A stretch of 64,000 nt of DNA from contig MQVO02000002.1 of NCBI GenBank assembly GCA_001986395.2, positions 806,001-870,000 of the forward strand. The letters are read 5' to 3'. The position numbers were made by a program, and so were the translations under genes. Positions 11,508 through 22,519 of this stretch are shown in pieces (positions within the stretch are counted from its first letter, which is position 1; each line of letters begins with the position of its first letter). Below the pieces are notes generated by a model. The model was not told the origin of the DNA and searched no databases. It saw nothing but the letters and a program-made list of their open reading frames with translations. Origin of the DNA: Irpex lacteus (taxonomy: Eukaryota > Basidiomycota > Agaricomycetes > Polyporales > Irpicaceae).

Positions 11508-12579
11508 AATATTGCATAGTTCACTACATGTATATTGTGAACTGACAGATGAATGTGTAATGCTGTATCATGGTTGTGATCTGTGAGTTCATTCATCATT
11601 TTATCATTACTGAACACTGGACATACAACTGGTGACATAATTTTGTTGTCCACTAATCATATGCTGTAGATAAATATGTATCAATGTGAATTTGGATCAT
11701 TGAAATATATCAACACATTCAGTGATTGTTTTACGCAATTTAGAGCATTTTTTGAATGTCACTTAGTCAGAAACGAGCAAGTTATAAAATGTCACCCAAG
11801 GGGGAATTGAACCCATCTATTCAAACTTTTCCTCTGGCTTGAAGCTTAAATATAAAGCCCATAAAAATTCTCTTTTCGCCCAACTGAGGCCAGTGGCCTT
11901 TCAAATGGCTTTGGATCCTCACTTGGTGTTCAGGCTCAGCTTTCAGTGCTCAGGTGCGCAAACAACTTACAATTCAGAAGGTTGTACAGAATAACTCTAG
12001 TTAGTAGTAGAAAGCAAAGAAAGAGCGAACCTGAAAGTTGCATTCCAAAATAACAAGCTGAGAGACCGGGCTGAGGAGACCCTCAGAGAAAAGACCATTG
12101 ACAGATACCTCAAGCCAAGGCTGAAGCATGTTACCCAGCTTGATATCAGATGTCTTCAAACATGAGAGTATGGAAGTTGTCTTAGCCAAAAATGATTGCT
12201 AGTAGGGGAAACAAAGTGACAGACTCAGAAGCAGAGCTGGAACAAATGATGTAGAGTGCACAGGCGCACCATAGCTGAGCCACAGAGAATGAGAGGCTGA
12301 AGCGTGAAGACAGAACACATCAAGTTTTGGTGTGTAACAGTCACTGATCTGGATCCAGTGAAGATCATTGGCTGTCATAGTGGTAAACAGTTGAGAGCAG
12401 ATACTACACTCAAGACCCTAGCCAATTGTGAGTGTACTTGATGGAGCCCGACATGTGCTACCTTCGTTAGGAGCCACCAACCTGTAGATACGCTTGTCAT
12501 AGAGAAACATTTTAAGAGACACATTGCTGATGGAATGCACTCCAGTCAAAAGGGTTGGTGGAGTGGGAGGAGTTATGTT
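11508..12579. other. Repeat debris with a family A fragment
   Basis: Positions about 11,600-11,870 align by eye with the part of element A3 at about 34,100-34,400: shared TTGTTGTCCACTAATCATA and a B-box-like GGGGGAATTGAACCC near 11,795. From 12,000 to 12,579 the sequence is more GC-balanced. A minus frame (12,001-12,189) starts MAKTTSILSCLKTSD; it might be a gene fragment, but I cannot assign it. Confidence 0.4.
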
Positions 12580-12657
12580 GTGTATATTCTTCAGTCTGCA
12601 GTCCTGATGTCCCAGGCCCCTGTTTGGTCGAGTTAAGCTCCCAAACTAGGTGGTTCT
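12580..12657 (+). repeat. 3' end of the Copia-1 5' LTR
   Basis: The last ~78 bp of the Copia LTR (GTTGTGTATATTC, CAGTCTGCAGTCC, TTTGGTCGAGTTAAGC, ending CCCAAACTAGGT). The upstream part of this LTR is lost. Confidence 0.75.
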
Positions 12658-13092
12658 GAATCATCCACTGCAACAAGCTCCTTCTCATCTCCCCTGACCA
12701 GCCTCCACAACCCTTTATTCATCAGCTAGACCCTCATGTCTTCAGATCACTGAGGGTGGCTGCCAGTCTTTATGTCTGGAAAGCGCGGTCCAAAGGACGT
12801 TTGGGGGTCCATAGAGGGCGATAGAGACGTCTAGGAGGGGATAAAATGCGGGTAGAGACGACAGGAGGCGAGGGAAATGGGCCAGAGGTGAAGAAATGGC
12901 TTCAGGGGGCGACAATTTCAAGATAGGGGCCAGGAAAGACTGATAAGGCGATGGGGAACGGAGTTCTTGACGGACCGGTCTAATTCTTGCACCAGTAGAT
13001 AGCCACAGACGAGCAAAATCGAATGTTATAAGATTTGGTGTGAAGGGACGATGGGAAGAGGCTGGATTGATGCGATGTAGTTTGGATGTAGT
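12658..13092 (-). repeat. Inverted leader and gag start of Copia-1
   Basis: On the plus strand this segment matches 19,127-19,562, the minus-oriented gag start and 5' leader of Copia-2. In Copia-1 it is flipped relative to the LTR before it and the gag after it, so the first ~55 codons of gag are turned around. Copia-1 therefore has no usable gag start. Confidence 0.75.
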
Positions 13093-14308
13093 GGCCGCTG
13101 AGAGGAAGGCTAGGGCAGATTGGCAGGACATGGCGCTCAAGGCAGCTGGTGAGCTTTATTTGGCACTCTCAGACGACCAGAAGACACACCTGGACGCCAT
13201 TGAGGACGACCCTGTCAAGATCTGGGCCAAACTCACCTCTGTACACCTCCAAAAGGTCCCTGGAGCGCGTTTCAACGCTTGGGAGTCGTTCTTCTCCATC
13301 CAGATGCGTCCTGAGGAGTCCCTGTCCGACCTCATGACCAGGATCGATGCTGCCATGCTCAGAGTCAAGAACCTTCGCCCAGACACCTACACCATCAAGG
13401 ATTTGGACGAAGAACTCGTCTGTATGACGATGATTCGAGCTCTACCTGCTGAGTACCAGTCCTTTGCCTCCTCCCTTCAACTCCTCGACCACATCTCGAA
13501 GGACAAGCTCCAGACTGCTTTCATCAACGAGCAGCAGCTCAGGTAGCCGTTCCTATCCACTTCCCAGTCCCCCAGTCATGTCATCATGCAGGCCTCTCAG
13601 CTTGTGTGCTCGTTCTGTGACCTCCCTGGCCATGTGGTCAACACCTGCACTCAATATTGCTCTGCCAAGGCTACAGCCTCGAAGGACGCTGCCCAGAAGC
13701 AGGAGGAGCGGAGGAAGGCGAAGAAACGCGGTGGCAAGGCCCAAGCAGCTCAGGAGGTCACTTCTACCACCTCTGATGCCTCATCTACCTCGGAGGTCGC
13801 TGGCAAAGCAAGTTCCCCTTCTTCTCCCACCTCCTCCACGCCTCACACACCATCTGACCACCTCTGGACCGCAGATACAGGCGCCACTTCTCATATGACG
13901 CCCCACAGACACTGGTTGCGCAATTACAAGCCTCTCTCCATCCCCATCCGGCTTGCCAACAACACAGTCGTCCATTCTGCAGGTGTAGGGTCGGTGGTGT
14001 TTGCTCCAGAGGTTCAGGGGGAGTCTGTGCACCATGTCGAGTTCTCTAGAGTCTTGCATGTACCAGAATTGGGATCCAATCTACTCTCTGTGCTCTATCT
14101 CGCCAGAAACCATCGCTTCAACGTCCATATCTCATCTGAGCGCATGGACTTCATTCAGGACTCTGTCACTCGCTTCTGTGCGCCCATCGACGCGTCCAAC
14201 ACTGCCCACCTTGCTGGCAACGTCATCCCTGCTCCAGAATCCGCTCTAGTTAGCGCAACTTCGACTGTACCTCTGGATGAGTCTCTCTGGCATCGTCGCT
14301 TTGCCCAC
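13093..14308 (+). pseudogene. Copia-1 gag and protease, interrupted
   Basis: Encodes the Copia gag core (AERKARADWQD, WESFFSIQMRPEESL), then a stop at 13,544-13,546, then the zinc knuckle CSFCDLPGHVVNTC (CX2CX4HX4C) and the aspartic protease motif ADTGATSHM. The reading stops at the pre-integrase motif LWHRRFAH because Copia-2 has inserted (TSD CCCAC, 14,304-14,308 and 20,006-20,010). The rest of the element continues at 20,006. With an inverted start, a stop and the insertion it is non-functional. Confidence 0.85.
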
Positions 14309-14727
14309 ACTTAGTTTGGGAGCTTAACTCGACCAAACAAGGGCCTAGGACGTCAGGACTGCAGACTGAGATGAGCAACTTGCATAATATTGAGGAATAT
14401 ACACAACAACATACCTGCAGACTGAGATGAGCAACTAGAGGTTGCCTAGAGGCCTCAGGCTGCAGGATGAGCGACTCAGGGCGCTTAAATGCGGCAAATG
14501 CCGTACAAAGCGCCCAGGAGCGCAGAAACTGCAAAGTCCAAGTCTACACTATAGTGGGGGCATAAATATAGCCACAGAGACTTGGGAAAAATCAGGAAAA
14601 ATGCGAGAAAAATACTAACACTACTGTGGACTGGGATAGACCATATGTGAGTGATAAAAGGAGTGAAAATGACCATAATAAATGCAAAATAAGCGGAAAG
14701 TATGTGCTCACAGCACTATATTCAACA
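14309..14727 (-). repeat. 3' LTR of Copia-2
   Basis: 419 bp; minus-strand start TGTTGAATATAGTGC directly after the polypurine tract. It differs from the 5' LTR at about two positions near 14,381 and 14,406. Confidence 0.95.
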
Positions 14728-14785
14728 CTCCCCCTTGATGTAGCACATCTTGGAGCTGTGTCAGACACTCCCCCTCAACCTAGCA

Positions 14786-17700
14786 TCACTCTAGCCCCAT
14801 AAGCTTGCGCAAATGGGAGACCTTGACAGGAGCCAAAGCCTTTGTCAAGAGATCCGCTGGCATCTCGGCTGTGGGACAGTACACAGGTTGAACCATGCCT
14901 TCACCAACCTTCTCCTTCAGCCAATACAACCGCAAATCGATGTGCTTCACCCTAGAGAACTTCTCCGGGTTTTTGGCAACAGCAATCGCAGAGTTGTTGT
15001 CCACAAAGATGGTAGAAGGTGATTTGAACTTGTAACCAAGCTCAGTGAGCAGATTACGCATCCACAAGGCCTCCTTCGCAGCTTCCACTGCAGCAACATA
15101 CTCTGCCTCAGTGGTAGACAGAGTTACCCATGGCTGAAGCTTGCTACTCCAGTTGACTGCGCCAGATCCCATGCAGACAAGGTATCCACCTGTAGAGCGA
15201 CGAGAATCCGGATCCATACCAAAGTCTGCATCCGAATAGGTGCAGAAGAGCTCTGGTTTCGAAGAGTCAGGACCATAAGTGAGTTTCAGGTCCATGGTTC
15301 CCTTCAAGTACCGGAACAGATGCTTTACAGCAGCCCAGTGCGCTTTGCCAGGATTGGAGTTGAAGCAGGCCAGCTTGGACACAGTGTAGGCGATGTCTGG
15401 GCGAGTGGAAGTGGCCAAGTACATGAGTGCGCCCACTGCATTGATGTAGGGGAACTGCTGCATGTATGCGCGCTCAGAGGGAGTGTTGGGGCAGTCAGCA
15501 GCGCTCAGATGCGTGTTGGGTATCATAGGAGTCAACACAGAGGAGCAATCGGTGAAACCATACGTCTCAAGCATGTCCACAATGTATTGGCGTTGAGACA
15601 GCGAGATACGATGATTCAGAAGGTCCCTGGTGATTTCTATGCCAAGGAGCCACGAAGTGGGTCCCAGATCGCGCAGTTTGAAGTGCTTGGAGAGCCAGGC
15701 GACCACACGGTCCGATTCTGCTTTGGAAGGCGAAGCAATGGTTATGTCGTCTGTGAAGACAGGCATTATGATCCTGACATCTCCTCTTCTCCAGATAAAG
15801 AGAGAGGCATCAGACTGGAGGCGTGTAAATCCCTCTTGCTTGAGCACCTTGCTCAGCTCGAGGTACCAAACACGTCCAGCCTGCTTGAGTCCATACAAGG
15901 ACTTCACAAGACGAAGAACATCACCAGGCTTGCCAAAATGGAATCCGTCAGGTTGCTGCATGTAGATCTCCTCCTCGAGGGTGCCGTTGATATAGGCATG
16001 GGAGATGTCCACAGAGCGTAGGTCGAGGTCCTCGAGTGCAGCTAATGCAAGGACTGTGCGTATAGAAGCCATGCGGACTGTAGGAGCAAAGGTCTCGACA
16101 TAATCGAAGCCAGGGCGTTGGGAGAAGCCCTTAGCAACAAGTCGAGCCTTGAGACGTTCAACAGAGCCATCTGCGTTGTACTTCTTCGCAAACACCCAAC
16201 GGCAAGGTATAGCCTTCTTGCCAGGAGGCAGAGGACTAGATACCCATGTTCCATTCTCCAAGTGCGCATTAATCTCTTCTTGGGCAGCTGCTTGCCACAG
16301 ATCCCTATCATCTCGTTTCAATGCCTCGCTCATAGAGCGAGGGACAGCCTCTGAATCACCAGAGTGTGCCCTTGCAACATATTCACCGTCTGTATCATCA
16401 TCCTCTTCATCAGGATCGAGTGAACTGGTCACCTCGTCCTCAGAATCCTCCTCAGCATGACTAGGCTCAGCAGGAGCTGGCGAAGCAGAGGCTGGCTCAG
16501 GAGTAGATGACTCAGGAGCTGGAGATGACTCTGGACTAGGACTTGGTTGAACCTTCCACCATTCACCTGGAGGGTTCCTGGTACGTCTGGGATAGCGTGC
16601 AGCAATGAGATGCCCAGGAGCAGAATCACCTGCATCTGAGGAGGGGGCAGAAACAGCACCACGACGACGAGCGCGCTGAGGAGCAGCAGAGGGACCAGCC
16701 TGTGGCTCAGAGCGCACAGACTGGGGAGGTGCAGGAGGGACAGGACGAGCCTGAGGAGCTGGTTGGACAGCAGGGCGCACAGAAGGCGCAGGAATGGATG
16801 GTGGTGGAGGAGCTGGGACAGGATCGACTTGGACACCAAGAGGGAGTGCTGGAGGCGCATCTGGACGAGCAGGCGCATTATTGACAGCAGGAGCAGGTTC
16901 CTCCCCTCAAGTCGAGGCTGTGGCAGCATAGGAAGTGTAGGAGGAGCTGGAGGAGCATCTTCATCGAGTCCAGAGTTCAAGATGAGAGGTGTGTCGGTTG
17001 TGGGAGGGACAGAGCGATAAGAAGGTACAGAGGACCAGTTCTTGAGCCCAGGGAAGTACCTCTCGTCGAATACAGCACGTTCAGAGATAACAGTGCGTTT
17101 GGTGACCGGATTGTAGAACTTCCAGCCTTTGTAGTCTGGAGGGTAACCAATGAAGATGCACTTCTCCATATGAGAGCCCAGCTGGCCTCGTTTGTCCTTC
17201 TGCACGTGCACATAGGCCAAGCATCCCCAAATCCGAAGATTAGAGACATCTGGCTTGCGCTTGAACCACACTTCATAGGGAGTAGTGGTGGGCGCAGCAG
17301 AGGTGGGTACACGGTTCAGGACGTGAACAAGGGCAGCTAGAGCCTCCCCCCAGAACGACAGTGGCAGACCAGCTTCCTGGAGCATGGCAGTGATCCCTTC
17401 ACCAAGAGTACGATTGTATCGCTCTGCTACACCATTCTGCTGAGGCCTGTTGCGCACTGTGTGACGTCTGGCAATGCCATGGTCAATGCAGTACTGCTCA
17501 AACTCCTTCGACATGTATTCCCCACCCTTGTCGTCCTGCAGAGCGGCGATTTTCGCGCCTAGCTGAGTCTCTGCATAGGCTTTGAACCGTTTGAAGGCAT
17601 CAAAGGTCTCAGACTTGGCCTTCATGGGAATCACCACCTTGAAGCGGCCATAGTCATCGATCCAGGTGCTCCAGTAGCGGTAGCCAGAGTGTGTGCGGAC

Positions 17701-19278
17701 AGGGAGAGGTCCATGGACATCAGAGTGAATGAGGGCGAGAGGTCGAGCAGCTCTGGAGGTGGAGGAAGGGAATGGAGCTGCATTGAGCTTGCCTGCAAGG
17801 CATGGCTCGCAGATAGGATCTGCAGGAGCAGTCGAGTCGAGCTTCAGGCCTAGAACGACCCCCTCAGAGATAAGCTTCTTGACACCAGCATGATGGTGGT
17901 GGGCAAAGCGACGGTGCCAGAGAGACTCATCTAGAGGTAGAGTCGAAGTTGCGCTAACTAGAGCGGATTCTGGAGCAGGGATGACGTTGCCAGCGAGGTG
18001 GGCAGTGTTGGACGCGTCGATGGGCGCACAGAAGCGAGTGACAGAGTCCTGAATGAAGTCCATGCGCTCAGATGAGATATGGACGTTGAAGCGGTGGTTT
18101 CTGGCAAGATAGAGCACAGAGAGTAGATTGGATCCCAATTCTGGTACATGCAAGACTCTAGAGAACTCGACATGGCGCACAGACTCCCCCTCAACCTCTG
18201 GAGCAAACACCACCGACCCTACGCCTGCAGAATGGACGACTGTGTTGTTGGCAAGCCGGATGGGGATGGAGAGAGGCTTGTAGTTGCGCAACCAGTGTCT
18301 GTGGGGCGTCATATGAGAAGTGGCGCCTGTATCTGCGGTCCAGAGGTGGTCAGATGGCGTGTGAGGCATGGAGGAGGTGGGAGAAGAAGGGGAACTTGCT
18401 TTGCCAGCGAACTCCGAGGTAGATGATGCATCAGAGGTGGTAGAAGTGACCTCTTGAGCTGCTTGGGCCTTGCCACCGCGTTTCTTCGCCTTCCTGCGCT
18501 CCTCCTGCTTCTGGGCCGCGTCCTTCGAGGCTGTAGCCTTGGCAGAGCGATATCGAGTGCAGGTGTCGACCACATGGCCAGGGAGGTCACAGAACGAGCA
18601 TACAAGCTGAGAGGCCTGCATGATGACATGACTGGGGGACTGGGAAGTGGACAGGGACGACGATCTGAGCTGCTGCTCGTTGATGAAGGCGGCCTGGAGC
18701 TTGTCCTTCGAGATATGGTCGAGGAGTTGAAGGGAGGAGGCAAAGGACTGGTAGTCAGCAGGTAGAGCTCGAATCATCGTCATACAGACGAGTTCTTCGT
18801 CCAAATCCTTGATGGTGTAGGTGTCTGGGCGAAGGTTCTTGACTCTGAGCATGGCAGCATCGATCCTAGTCATGAGGTCGGACAGGGACTCCTCAGGACG
18901 CATCTGGATGGAGAAGAACGACTCCCAAGCGTTGAAACGCGCTCCAGGGACCTTTTGGAGGTGCACAGAGGCGAGTTTGGCCCAGATCTTGACAGGGTCG
19001 TCCTCAATGGCGTCCAGGTGTGTCTTCTGGTCGTCTGAGAGGGCCAAATAAAGCTCACCAGCTGCCTTGAGCGCCCTGTCCTGCCAATCCGACCTAGCCT
19101 TCCTCTCAGCCTCAGTAGGCTTCGAATCATCCACTGCAACAGGCTCCTTCTCATCTCCCTTGACCAATCTCCACAGCCCCTTACTCATCAGCCAGGCCCT
19201 CATGTCTCCAGACCACTGAGGGTAGTTGCCAGTCTTGAGGGCTGGAAAGCGCGGTCCAGAGGACGTTTGGGAGTCCAT
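14786..19278 (-). CDS. Copia-2 Gag-Pol polyprotein (one frameshift)
   Basis: The start is the ATG of MDSQTSSGPRF at 19,278. Domains in order: UBN2-type gag (residues ~1-210); zinc knuckle CSFCDLPGHVVDTC (227-240); aspartic protease with DTGA (316-319); pre-integrase His/Cys zinc site (HRRFAH 455-460, CEPC 490-493); integrase core with Asp ~520 (HSDVHGP), Asp ~582 (QDDKGGEY) and Glu ~619 (NGVAERYNRT). After a proline-rich linker the frame breaks at a run of four C on the plus strand (16,903-16,906). Reading resumes one frame away through RT (VDISHAYINGTLEEE, catalytic VFTDDI), RNase H (STTEAEYVAAVEAAKEA) and the stop before 14,786. One lost G in a G5 run would explain the break. RNase H ends with a normal DLLTKAL tail. 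Apart from this indel the element looks competent. Confidence 0.92.
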
Positions 19279-19586
19279 AGAAGGCGATAGAGACGTCTAG
19301 GAGGGGGTAGAATGCGAGTAGGGACGACAGGAGGCGAGGGAAATGGGCCAGAGGCGAAGAAATGGCTTCAGGAGGTGAAAATTTCAAGATAGGGGCCAGG
19401 AAAGACTGATAAGGCGATGGGGAACGGAGTTCTTGACGAATCGGCCTGATTGTTGCACCAGTAGATAGCCACAGACGAGTAGAATCGAATGATATAAGAT
19501 TTGGAGCGAAGGGACAATGGGAAGGGGCTGGATTGATGCGATGTAGTTTGGATGTAGTGGCCACAGAGGGGCCGGGGCTCATAACC

Positions 19587-20005
19587 ACTTAGTTTGGGAG
19601 CTTAACTCGACCAAACAAGGGCCTAGGACGTCAGGACTGCAGACTGAGATGAGCAACTAGCATAATATTGAGGAATATACACAAGAACATACCTGCAGAC
19701 TGAGATGAGCAACTAGAGGTTGCCTAGAGGCCTCAGGCTGCAGGATGAGCGACTCAGGGCGCTTAAATGCGGCAAATGCCGTACAAAGCGCCCAGGAGCG
19801 CAGAAACTGCAAAGTCCAAGTCTACACTATAGTGGGGGCATAAATATAGCCACAGAGACTTGGGAAAAATCAGGAAAAATGCGAGAAAAATACTAACACT
19901 ACTGTGGACTGGGATAGACCATATGTGAGTGATAAAAGGAGTGAAAATGACCATAATAAATGCAAAATAAGCGGAAAGTATGTGCTCACAGCACTATATT
20001 CAACA
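19587..20005 (-). repeat. 5' LTR of Copia-2
   Basis: 419 bp; on the minus strand it is followed directly by the tRNA-like primer-binding site and a leader of about 300 bp before gag. Confidence 0.95.
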
Positions 20006-21258
20006 CCCACCACCATCATGCTGGTGTCAAAAAGCTTATCTCTGAGGGTGTCGTTCTGGGCCTCAAGCTCGACTCGACTGCTCCTGCAGATCCTGCTCGA
20101 CCTCTCGCCCACATTCACTCTGAAGTTCTTCGTCTTGTGAAGTCCTTGTATGGACTCAAGCAGGCTGGACGTGTTTGGTACCTCGAGCTGAGCAAGGTGC
20201 TCAAGCAAGAGGGATTTACACGCCTCCAGTCTGATGCCTCTCTCTTTATCTGGAGAAGAGGAGATGTCAGGATCATAATGCCTGTCTTCACAGACGACAT
20301 AACCATTGCTTCGCCTTCCAAAGCAGAATCGGACCGTGTGGTCGCCTGGCTCTCCAAGCACTTCAAACTGCGCGATCTGGGACCCACTTCGTGGCTCCTT
20401 GGCATAGAAATCACCAGGGACCTTCTGAATCATCGTATCTCGCTGTCTCAACGCCAATACATTGTGGACATGCTTGAGACGTATGGTTTCACCGATTGCT
20501 CCTCTGTGTTGACTCCTATGATACCCAACACGCATCTGAGCGCTGCTGACTGCCCCAACACTCCCTCTGAGCGCGCATACATGCAGCAGTTCCCCTACAT
20601 CAATGCAGTGGGCGCACTCATGTACTTGGCCACTTCCACTCGCCCAGACATCGCCTACACTGTGTCCAAGCTGGCCTGCTTCAACTCCAATCCTGGCAAA
20701 GCGCACTGGGCTGCTGTAAAGCATCTGTTCCGGTACTTGAAGGGAACCATGGACCTGAAACTCACTTATGGTCCTGACTCTTCGAAACCAGAGCTCTTCT
20801 GCACCTATTCGGACGCAGACTTTGGTATGGATCCGGATTCTCGTCGCTCTACAGGTGGATACCTTGTCTGCATGGGATCTGGCGCAGTCAACTGGAGTAG
20901 CAAGCTTCAGCCATGGGTCACTCTGTCTACCACTGAGGCAGAGTATGTTGCTGCAGTGGAAGCTGCGAAGGAGGCCTTGTGGATGCGTAATCTGCTCACT
21001 GAGCTTGGTTACAAGTTCAAATCACCTTCTACCATCTTTGTGGACAACAACTCTGCGATTGCTGTTGCCAAAAACCCGGAGAAGTTCTCTAGGGTGAAGC
21101 ACATCGATTTGCGGTTGTATTGGCTGAAGGAGAAGGTTGGTGAAGGCATGGTTCAGCCTGTGTACTGTTCCACAGCCGAGATGCCAGCAGATCTCTTGAC
21201 CAAGGCTTTGGCTCCTGTCAAGGTCTCTCATTTGCGCAAGCTTATGGGGCTTGAGTGA
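20006..21258 (+). pseudogene. Copia-1 pol remainder, internally deleted but open
   Basis: Continues Copia-1 after the Copia-2 insertion (HHHHAGVKKLISEG). Compared with Copia-2 it lacks the second zinc-site cysteines, nearly all of the integrase and the first half of RT: the reading goes from RPLAHIHSEV directly into LRLVKSLYGLKQAG. It then holds the RT palm with VFTDDI and a complete RNase H. The frame is open to the TGA at 21,256-21,258 and, by chance, extends back into the Copia-2 LTR (19,960). Without integrase it cannot move alone. Confidence 0.88.
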
Positions 21259-21316
21259 TGCTAGGTTGAGGGGGAGTGTCTGACACAGCTCCAAGATGTG
21301 CTACATCAAGGGGGAG

Positions 21317-21735
21317 TGTTGAATATAGTGCTGTGAGCACATGCTTTCCGCTTATTTTGCATTTATTATGGTCATTTTCACTCCTTTTATCACTCACATA
21401 TGGTCTATCCCACTCCACAGTAGTGTTAGTATTTTTCTCGCATTTTTCCTGTTTTTTCCCAAGTCTCTGTGGCCATATTTATGCCCCCACTATAGTGTAG
21501 ACTTGGACTTTGCAGTTTCTGCGCTCCTGGGCGCTTTCTACGGCATTTGCCGCGTTTAAGCACCCTGAGTCGCTCATCCTGCAGCCTGAGACCTCTAGGC
21601 AACCTCTAGTTGCTCATCTCAGTCTGCAGGTATGTTGTTGTGTATATTCCTCAATATTATGCTAGTTGCTCATCTCAGTCTGCAGTCCTGACGTCCTAGG
21701 CCCTTGTTTGGTCGAGTTAAGCTCCCAAACTAAGT
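21317..21735 (+). repeat. 3' LTR of Copia-1
   Basis: 419 bp from TGTTGAATATAGTGC to CTAAGT, preceded by the polypurine tract AAGGGGGAG. It is close in sequence to the Copia-2 LTRs. Confidence 0.92.
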
Positions 21736-21784
21736 ACTCTGGGATTGCTGTTGCCAAAAAAAGATGTGCTATATCAAGGGGGAG

Positions 21785-22147
21785 TGTTGAATATAGTGCT
21801 GTAAGCACATCCTTTCCGCTTATTTTGCATTTATTATGGTCATTTTCACTTCCGTTATCACCTACATACAGTCTATCCCACTCCACAGTAGTGTTAGTAT
21901 TTTTCACACATTTCTCCTGGTTGATCCCAAGTTTCTGTGGCCATATTTATGCCTCCACTATAGTGTAGACTTGGACATCGCAGTTTCTGCGCTGTTGGGT
22001 GCCTTTTATGGCATTTGCCGCGTTTAAGCGCCCTGAGTCGCTCATCCTGCAGCCTGAGACCTCTGGGCAACCTCTAGTTGCTCATCTCAGTCTGCAGTCC
22101 TGACGTCCTAGACCCTAGTTTGGTCGAGTTAATCTCCCAATCTAAGT
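21785..22147 (+). repeat. Second, tandem Copia LTR
   Basis: A diverged 363-bp LTR in the same orientation. It is separated from the Copia-1 3' LTR by only 49 bp, which holds an RNase H scrap (GGGATTGCTGTTGCC) and another polypurine tract. Confidence 0.88.
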
Positions 22148-22519
22148 TGTATGTCAGGTGATACGGAGGTATGCCAAACTGTACTCTAGTTTGAACACAT
22201 GCTGAAGTTTGCCGGCGGCTGTTATGCAGACACTTGAAAGACACAGATCATCTCGTGGTGATGATCAACGCACGTGTGACGTAAACTGGCTGAGCATGAG
22301 AGAACAAATGGTGCAAAGGAGAAAGGGCACTGGTGCAGAGTTTGCAGGTACGACGTCTCTTTCCAAATTGTCTGCCCATCATCTCAACAGCGCAATAGGT
22401 CCCAACGCGTTAATCTGGATGATTGTTGGTTTACGGGCAGAGTTTCAATACTTCGGGCACACATTAGCAGGTAGATGTATCGAATTCGGCTTTATGAAAT
22501 CTATTAGGCCAGACTGGTC

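Larger units (their letters stand above)
14309..20005 (-). mobile_element. Copia-2, full-length Ty1/Copia retrotransposon
   Basis: A 5,697-bp element on the minus strand with 419-bp LTRs (14,309-14,727 and 19,587-20,005), which start TGTTGAATATAGTGC and end CTAAGT. A 5-bp target duplication CCCAC flanks it. I see only two differences between the LTRs, so insertion was recent. Next to the 5' LTR is a primer-binding site that looks like initiator Met tRNA (TGGTTATGAGCC). A polypurine tract, AAGGGGGAG, abuts the 3' LTR. It is inserted in another Copia copy. Confidence 0.95.

Noticed and set aside
15320..16021. Plus-strand ORF of 233 codons over the Copia RT
   Set aside because: Antisense shadow of the RT/RNase H coding strand.
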